Assembly: GCA_002307095.1 (NCBI GenBank)
Contig: DBTO01000095.1
Location: 9,984 to 16,130, forward strand
Source: Sulfurospirillum sp. UBA1314
GTDB taxonomy: Bacteria; Campylobacterota; Campylobacteria; Campylobacterales; Sulfurospirillaceae
Direction: 5' to 3'
Length of the DNA stretch: 6,147 nt
Of the stretch, positions 1 through 4,175 are shown one piece after another. Position numbers and translations under genes: made by a program. The notes under the pieces were generated by a model. That model searched no databases, was not told the DNA's origin, and was given only the letters and a program-made list of their open reading frames with translations. The number at the start of each line of letters is the position of its first letter. Positions within the stretch are counted from its first letter, which is position 1.

Positions 1-28
1 ATCGTTAAAAAATAGTTGGTTTTCACAT

Positions 29-535
29 ATGGAAACCTGTCAAAAAAGACGTGATTTTATCGGTATGGCACTTACAGGCGTTACGGCTGTGGGTGGTGTG
101 TGTGCTCTTGGTGCGATGAAAAAGAGTTGGGATCCACTCCCGAGTGTCCAATCAGCTGGTTTTGTCACCGTCGATGTTTCTACGATAGAAGAGGGCGAAG
201 CGCGCAGTTTTGCGTGGCGTGGAAAGCCCATCTTTGTGTTACGTAAAAGTGCCGATACCCCTAAAAATGTAAAGCGTGATGTGGTCATTGGTGAAAAAGT
301 TTTTACGCTCGTTATCGGACTGTGTACGCACCTTGGTTGCATTCCCTCCTATGATGCTAAAAAGAAAAGTTTTATCTGCGCCTGTCACGGTGGCGTTTTT
401 GATGCGAGTGGCATGAACACCTTTGGTCCACCACCTCGTCCACTGGATATTCCTCCCTTTAAAATTGCAGGTGAAACACTTGTTTTAGGTGAAGAGGGCG
501 AAGAGTACAAAAAATTAACCGCGAAAAAAGCGTAG
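29..535 (+). CDS. petA: Rieske 2Fe-2S subunit of the bc1-type quinol:cytochrome c oxidoreductase
   Basis: This 168-residue protein carries the high-potential electron from quinol to cytochrome c1 on the periplasmic face of the membrane. Its N-terminus has a twin-arginine motif (KRRDFIG, residues 6-12) followed by a hydrophobic stretch at about 12-30. This points to Tat export and retention as a membrane anchor, and supports the ATG at 29, since the next ATG (65) would lose the motif. Cluster box I is CTHLGC (residues 99-104) and box II is CACHGG (117-122). By family homology C99, H101, C117 and H120 bind the 2Fe-2S cluster, and C104-C119 form the disulfide. A Pro-rich loop (GPPPRP, 133-138) follows, as expected. 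The usual box II Ser and the following Tyr are Gly122 and Phe124, suggesting a lower midpoint potential. No clear Shine-Dalgarno precedes the start, unlike the next two genes. It is the first gene of petABC, 9 bp before petB. Confidence 0.96.
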   Translation: METCQKRRDFIGMALTGVTAVGGVCALGAMKKSWDPLPSVQSAGFVTVDVSTIEEGEARSFAWRGKPIFVLRKSADTPKNVKRDVVIGEKVFTLVIGLCTHLGCIPSYDAKKKSFICACHGGVFDASGMNTFGPPPRPLDIPPFKIAGETLVLGEEGEEYKKLTAKKA

Positions 536-544
536 GAGTAGGGC

Positions 545-1795
545 ATGGCAGAAATACGAAAAAGCGAAGGCTTGATAGACTGGCTCGATCAACGTCTCGC
601 GGTCAAGGCGTTTATGCGCGTGATGATGACCGAATACTGGATACCCAAAAACATCAATTTTCTCTGGGCAATGGGTGTGGTTTTGGTGGTTCTTTTTGGC
701 GTCTTGTTGGTGACAGGACTGCTTTTATTGATGTACTACAAACCTGACATCAACCTTGCGTTTGATAGTGTGAACTACACGATTATGCAAGAGGTCGAGT
801 ACGGTTGGCTGTGGCGACATATGCACGGTGTGGCGGCTTCGGCGACGTTTCTCATCATCTACATTCACCTTTTGACGGGCATTTACTATGGTTCGTACAA
901 AAAAGGGCGTGAGATGATTTGGATCACTGGGATGGTGCTTTTTATCGCTTTTTCCGCCGAAGCGTTTAGCGGTTATATGCTTCCGTGGGGACAGATGAGT
1001 TACTGGGCGGCGCAGGTCATTACCAATCTTTTCAGTGGTATTCCTCTCATCGGCGATGATGTCGTCATCTGGATACGCGGTGATTATGTCGTTGCGGATG
1101 CGACATTGACACGCTTTTTTATGCTGCATGTGGTGTTGCTTCCTTTGGTGATTATCATCGTGATTGCGGTGCATTTTTATTCGCTTCGTTTTCCCCATGT
1201 GAATAACCAAGAGTCTGAAGTTTTGAACTTTGAGATCGAATCTAAAAAGTTTTTAGAAGGGCGTAAAAAAGAGTCTAAAGTCGTACCGTTTTGGCCTGTG
1301 TTTCTCTCTAAAGATTTTTTTGTGGTTGGCTTTTTTATGATGATTTTCTTTGCATTGGTCTGTTATCAGTTTGACTTTGCGATGGATCCGATCAACTTTG
1401 AGCCTGCCAATTCGATGAAAACGCCGGCGCATATCTATCCTGAGTGGTACTTCTTATGGAACTACGAAGTGCTTCGAGGCTTTTTCTTTGACATCGGTGG
1501 TATGGCGGCGATGGACATTGGGTTGATCGCGTTTGTGATCGCCAACATCGTCTTTATGATCTTACCCTTTTTAGATCGCAACCCGATGAACACAGCCCCA
1601 GCGCACAAACGACCCGTGTTTAAATACTGGTTTTGGCTTTTGGTAGTCGACATGATCGTGCTCACCGTCTATGGCAAACTTCCTCCCACTGGTGTGAATG
1701 CGTGGGTTGGTTTTGTAGCCGCCGTCATTTTCCTAGGGCTGTTTATCGCCCTTCCATTCATTACCAAATACGAAGCCAAAGGAGATGCCCAATGA
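545..1795 (+). CDS. petB: Cytochrome b subunit of the bc1-type complex (unsplit, eight helices)
   Basis: This 416-residue membrane protein holds both b hemes and the Qo and Qi quinone sites. About eight hydrophobic helices are visible (roughly 38-64, 90-115, 123-145, 187-214, 257-279, 322-343, 361-378, 385-406). The cytochrome b6-like and subunit IV-like halves are therefore fused in one chain, as in true bc1 complexes. Heme ligands by alignment are H94 and H108 on helix B, and H195 and H210 on helix D. The helix D pair is 15 apart, the b6 spacing, rather than the 14 of mitochondrial cytochrome b. The Qo motif PEWY is intact at 299-302, and the helix C/cd segment (GYMLPWGQMSYW at 143-154, then ITNLFSGIPLIG) is well conserved. 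No Cys sits where b6 attaches heme c_n (A42 by my alignment). A charged linker at about 225-250 joins the halves. AGGAG at 534-538 overlaps the petA stop and is 6 bases from the ATG. The gene overlaps petC by 4 bp. Confidence 0.97.
   Translation: MAEIRKSEGLIDWLDQRLAVKAFMRVMMTEYWIPKNINFLWAMGVVLVVLFGVLLVTGLLLLMYYKPDINLAFDSVNYTIMQEVEYGWLWRHMHGVAASATFLIIYIHLLTGIYYGSYKKGREMIWITGMVLFIAFSAEAFSGYMLPWGQMSYWAAQVITNLFSGIPLIGDDVVIWIRGDYVVADATLTRFFMLHVVLLPLVIIIVIAVHFYSLRFPHVNNQESEVLNFEIESKKFLEGRKKESKVVPFWPVFLSKDFFVVGFFMMIFFALVCYQFDFAMDPINFEPANSMKTPAHIYPEWYFLWNYEVLRGFFFDIGGMAAMDIGLIAFVIANIVFMILPFLDRNPMNTAPAHKRPVFKYWFWLLVVDMIVLTVYGKLPPTGVNAWVGFVAAVIFLGLFIALPFITKYEAKGDAQ
1779..1794 (+). promoter_or_regulatory. 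Ribosome binding site and ATGA coupling that fix the petC start
   Basis: AAGGAG at 1779-1784 lies 7 bases before the ATG at 1792, and that ATG overlaps the petB stop (TGA 1793-1795) as ATGA. The reading frame stays open upstream to an ATG at 1633. That longer start would add 53 Arg/Cys/His-rich residues encoded entirely inside petB and would bury the N-terminal membrane helix, so 1792 is preferred. The overlap suggests translational coupling of petC to petB. Confidence 0.85.
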
Positions 1796-2646
1796 GAGAG
1801 ATCAAGATATTAGCCATTGTGCTCTTTTTTACGGCGGTGACCTATTGGGGAGTGGAGCCTTATGCGCATTCTCAAATGCACCCGCATGTCGCCCCTGCTG
1901 ATTTTGGTTTTAAAGAGATCGCGCCTTTACATGTAAACGGCAATGTGGACAATGGCAAAGTGCTGGTCGAAGCCAATTGCATCGCGTGCCATAGCATTAA
2001 AAGTCTAGGTCTGGAAGCGCCTATGAGCTTTGAAGAGGCTGCGAGCGCGTATGGCATCGTCCCACCCGATCTCAGTCATGCAGGCGTCATTTACGATAAA
2101 AATTATCTTGCAGGCTTTCTAAAAGACCCTGTGAGTGCGACCCAACTTTCGCACAAATTTGGCGATGCCAAACCTTACGCGATGCCTAGTTTTAGCTTTT
2201 TAAGTGAGCAAGAGATCGCCGATGTGGTAGCGTATCTGGGCAACATCGTCTCCACAAAAATTTCCGATAAAGGGGTCTTTGAAGAGGCGTGTGGCAGATG
2301 CCATAGCATGAAGTACGATGGACTCAAAGCGCAAACACCGAACACTTTTATCAAAAGCTATCTTGGCGCTGAGGCACCTGATGTGTCGATGATGATTCGC
2401 TCCAAAAAAGCGGAGTATCTTCACACCTTTATCAACGAACCGCTCAAAATGGTTGAAGGCATTGCAATGCCTCGTGTGGGACTGACCGAAGCGTCTCAAG
2501 CGCAAGTGGTTTCTTACATGGAAAGTGTAGGGGATCGCAAAAAAGCTGAGCGTGAAAGCCTTGGCTTGAAACTCATTGGATTTATGGCTATTTTTACCCT
2601 AATAGCGTATCTGTGGAAAGTTCAAATTTGGAGGGAGGTGGAGTAA
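1792..2646 (+). CDS. petC: Diheme cytochrome c1-like subunit of the bc1-type complex
   Basis: This 284-residue subunit accepts electrons from the Rieske protein and passes them to periplasmic c-type cytochromes. An N-terminal hydrophobic helix (about 5-20) has no obvious signal peptidase site, and a second helix lies near the C-terminus (about 258-276). The heme domains between them should therefore be periplasmic and anchored at both ends. Two covalent heme c motifs are present: CIACH at 63-67 and CGRCH at 167-171. Likely distal Met ligands are M131 (YAMPSF) and M226 (IAMPRVG). A PPDLS motif at 91-95 matches one typical of cytochrome c1. Classical c1 has a single heme; two fused c-type domains are the arrangement known in Campylobacterota (QcrC of Campylobacter and Helicobacter). 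The start is set by a good ribosome site and the 4-bp overlap with petB. The stop codon lies inside the terminator hairpin. Confidence 0.93.
   Translation: MREIKILAIVLFFTAVTYWGVEPYAHSQMHPHVAPADFGFKEIAPLHVNGNVDNGKVLVEANCIACHSIKSLGLEAPMSFEEAASAYGIVPPDLSHAGVIYDKNYLAGFLKDPVSATQLSHKFGDAKPYAMPSFSFLSEQEIADVVAYLGNIVSTKISDKGVFEEACGRCHSMKYDGLKAQTPNTFIKSYLGAEAPDVSMMIRSKKAEYLHTFINEPLKMVEGIAMPRVGLTEASQAQVVSYMESVGDRKKAERESLGLKLIGFMAIFTLIAYLWKVQIWREVE
1926..1937. repeat. 12-bp palindrome TTTACATGTAAA, copy 1 (inside petC)
   Basis: This is a perfect 12-bp palindrome within petC, covering codons for residues Leu46 to Asn49. The identical 12-mer recurs at 2891-2902 and 4143-4154. Being coding sequence, this copy may be fortuitous, or it may be a methylation or binding site. 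Its function is unknown. Confidence 0.6.
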
Positions 2647-2660
2647 TCCGCCTCTTTTTT
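2635..2660 (+). terminator. Intrinsic terminator of the petABC operon
   Basis: An 8-bp stem pairs 2635-2642 with 2647-2654 (one G-U wobble at 2639/2650) and is closed by the GNRA-type tetraloop GTAA (2643-2646). Six T residues follow at 2655-2660. The TAA stop codon of petC (2644-2646) forms the last three loop bases, so termination structure and stop codon are merged. Confidence 0.88.
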
Positions 2661-2830
2661 ACTTCGTTACTTCATTTTATTTTCTTCTACTTTTTTCGTC
2701 AAAAAAACTCTTGTTACCTGCGATTATTTTGCTCTTTTTTTTCTTTAAAATTTTCCTTGAAGCTTCAAATTAATTATTAAAACAACGGGCATATTTAAGA
2801 TTTAGACGGATGGGTTTATGGGTCTGTCTG

Positions 2831-2866
2831 GATGCGTTTAAGCGCAGGGCATAGCGCATCGTTTTT
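2831..2866 (+). other. Possible leader hairpin (attenuator-like) upstream of the porin
   Basis: GATGCG at 2831-2836 is an exact inverted match of CGCATC at 2855-2860, and five T residues follow at 2862-2866, giving a terminator-like outline. The 18-base loop is long. TGCG at 2833-2836 can instead pair with CGCA at 2843-2846, so two mutually exclusive folds exist. This could be a weak terminator of a short upstream transcript, a 5' leader structure, or chance. The 6-bp stem is modest. Confidence 0.3.
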
Positions 2867-2881
2867 GGCATAAATTAACGT

Positions 2882-2902
2882 CATAATGGCTTTACATGTA
2901 AA
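2882..2902 (+). promoter_or_regulatory. Candidate porin promoter -10 and overlapping operator-like palindrome
   Basis: CATAAT at 2882-2887 matches five of six bases of a sigma-70 -10 element. No good -35 hexamer lies at the usual distance, which is common in Campylobacterota. A start of transcription a few bases downstream would fall inside the palindrome at 2891-2902, a typical place for a repressor site. The placement is inferred from position only. Confidence 0.3.
2891..2902. repeat. 12-bp palindrome TTTACATGTAAA, copy 2 (porin leader)
   Basis: A perfect 12-bp palindrome, extended to 14 bp by flanking C and G (2890-2903), ends 26 bases before the porin ATG. It is the same 12-mer as at 1926-1937 and 4143-4154. 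As RNA it could form only a short hairpin, so a DNA-binding site is the more natural reading for this copy. Confidence 0.7.
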
Positions 2903-2928
2903 GTCGTTTTATCTTCAAGGAGAAACGT

Positions 2929-4128
2929 ATGAAATTGGCAAATCTTAGTTTGGCTGCTCTTTGTATTGCAGGGCTTAGCACCTGTTCTTTGGGTGCCGAT
3001 ACATTGGCGGATGCTTTCAAAGAGGGCAAAATCAGTGGTGAACTCAAAGCGTTTTACTGGGATCGCGACCGCAATCCTTCTATCAACTCCGCTTCCATCT
3101 TCAACACGGGCGTGGTTCTTGGTTACACCACAGGCGCGTACAATGGCTTTAGCCTTGGATTAACAGGGCAAGCCAACAGTGCACCATTTGCAAGCAGTAC
3201 CGCTAAAACACAGTTTGGTTGGGATGAGTACGGCTCAGGCGCGCAGCTTTCCGAAGCGTACTTAGCGTACAGTGCAGGCAAAACGACCGTTCAAGTCGGT
3301 CGCATGTTTTTAAATACGCCACTGATCGCCTCCTTGGGCAATCGTATCGTAAAAGAGGCGTTTGAGGGTGCCAGCATCGTCAATACGGACCTTCCCAACA
3401 CAACTTTAACCGCAGCCTACGTGCAAAAATTCCAAGCGCAAACCGATGGTGCGGGCAACATCGGCAAATTTACTACCTACAATAATCCTTACGGCGTCTC
3501 ACCGCTCTTGGAAGATGGCGCCTATACCCTCGTTGCGGTCAATAAAAGCATCACAGGCTTAACCTTAACCGCGGCGTATGCGGAAGATCTGAGCACCAAC
3601 GGTTCGATGGCGTATGCGGAAGCGGCGTACAGTGTTGCCGTGAACGCCTTTACCTACGGTTTGAGTGCTCAATACTACTACAGCGATAAAGACGTCACCG
3701 GTAGCAAAGATGCCGATCTGTTCGGGCTTAAAGCAAGTCTCGGTTATGGCGCACTCAGTGGTTATGTGGCTTACACGACGGTCAGTAAAGATGCCACCGT
3801 GACACCGGGCATTGGTTGGGGAGCTGATCTTGCGTACACCGGAACCATCATTCTCTCTAGCAGTTACCCTGCTAACACCGATGCGTATGCCATCGGGATT
3901 GGTTACGCATTTACCCCAACCACAACGCTTGGGGCAAGTTACACGATAACCGACGATGATGACCTCGCGTACGGCAAAGCTTCGTACGTTTCACTCACGG
4001 GCAATTACGCCTTTGATGGCGCCCTCAAGGGACTCAGTTTCCTTGTGATGTACGATAAAGAGTACCGCGATCTAGCAGGGGCAAAAGATAAAAATGAGTT
4101 TAGATTTAGCGCCAGTTATAAGTTCTAA
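2929..4128 (+). CDS. Outer-membrane beta-barrel porin (Opr/OprD-like family)
   Basis: This 399-residue protein begins with a Sec signal peptide: Lys2, a hydrophobic core at about 4-21, and a likely cleavage after LGA at 21-23, giving a mature start at D24. The mature N-terminus (about residues 34-48, GKISGELKAFYWDRD) resembles the first strand of Opr-family porins of Campylobacterota. The rest is rich in Gly, Ser, Thr, Tyr and alternating hydrophobic residues, as in transmembrane beta-strands. The chain ends in Phe within a strand (FRFSASYKF), the recognition signal for outer-membrane assembly. The likely role is passive diffusion of small solutes; the substrate cannot be read from sequence. 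AAGGAG at 2917-2922 is 6 bases before the ATG. The gene appears to be a single-gene unit with its own leader and 3' hairpin. The exact porin subfamily is my recognition and is less certain than the barrel assignment. Confidence 0.85.
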   Translation: MKLANLSLAALCIAGLSTCSLGADTLADAFKEGKISGELKAFYWDRDRNPSINSASIFNTGVVLGYTTGAYNGFSLGLTGQANSAPFASSTAKTQFGWDEYGSGAQLSEAYLAYSAGKTTVQVGRMFLNTPLIASLGNRIVKEAFEGASIVNTDLPNTTLTAAYVQKFQAQTDGAGNIGKFTTYNNPYGVSPLLEDGAYTLVAVNKSITGLTLTAAYAEDLSTNGSMAYAEAAYSVAVNAFTYGLSAQYYYSDKDVTGSKDADLFGLKASLGYGALSGYVAYTTVSKDATVTPGIGWGADLAYTGTIILSSSYPANTDAYAIGIGYAFTPTTTLGASYTITDDDDLAYGKASYVSLTGNYAFDGALKGLSFLVMYDKEYRDLAGAKDKNEFRFSASYKF

Positions 4129-4138
4129 AACGTCTCAG

Positions 4139-4175
4139 CGCTTTTACATGTAAAGCTTACATGTAAAAGCGTTTT
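4139..4175. terminator. Strong hairpin terminator between convergent porin and phosphodiesterase genes
   Basis: A perfect 15-bp stem pairs 4139-4153 with 4157-4171 around a 3-base loop, and is followed on the + strand by TTTT (4172-4175). It ends porin transcription. On the minus strand the hairpin begins just past the stop codon of the convergent gene, but its T-run is displaced (TTTT opposite 4127-4130), so termination in that direction is plausible but weaker. The left arm contains TTTACATGTAAA and the right arm a near-copy, so the stem is built from two tandem palindromes. Confidence 0.85.
4143..4167. repeat. Tandem TTTACATGTAAA palindromes (copy 3 and a near-copy)
   Basis: Bases 4143-4154 are a perfect TTTACATGTAAA. 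Bases 4156-4167 (CTTACATGTAAA) match it at 11 of 12 positions. The two centres are 13 bp apart, just over one helical turn, so the element could act as a paired protein-binding site as well as an RNA hairpin. Confidence 0.7.

Larger units (their letters stand above)
2661..2928. other. petC-porin intergenic region with porin leader
   Basis: No protein-coding gene of convincing size is visible here. The first 100 bases are AT-rich, with a strongly pyrimidine-biased stretch up to 2700 and several T-runs. A perfect palindrome TTGAAGCTTCAA lies at 2757-2768. Bases 2805-2860 are GC-richer and can fold. The hexamer GGCATA appears three times in direct orientation (2788-2793, 2848-2853, 2867-2872). 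The region ends with a candidate -10 element, a TTTACATGTAAA palindrome and the porin ribosome site (AAGGAG 2917-2922). This makes it the likely promoter and untranslated leader of the porin gene. Confidence 0.6.

Noticed and set aside
725..1210. 161-codon open frame on the minus strand
   Set aside because: It lies wholly inside petB. Its product is Arg/His/Lys-rich with no recognisable domain, as expected for the antisense of a hydrophobic membrane protein.
1633..1791. N-terminal extension of petC to an upstream ATG
   Set aside because: The extra 53 residues are encoded within petB in another frame and are low-quality sequence. The ATG at 1792 has a good ribosome site and starts directly before the membrane helix.
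2691..2707. T-run and A-run inverted repeat as a second terminator
   Set aside because: The stem would be almost entirely A-T pairs and is not followed by a fresh T-tract. A better terminator lies just upstream at 2635-2660.
2826..2845. Possible sigma-54 promoter (GG-N10-GC spacing)
   Set aside because: Only the GG/GC spacing fits. The surrounding bases do not match TGGCAC and TTGC, so chance is the simpler explanation.
2974..2994. Possible lipobox around Cys19 of the porin signal peptide
   Set aside because: LSTC lacks the small residue expected just before a lipobox Cys. A standard signal peptidase site after LGA fits a beta-barrel porin better.
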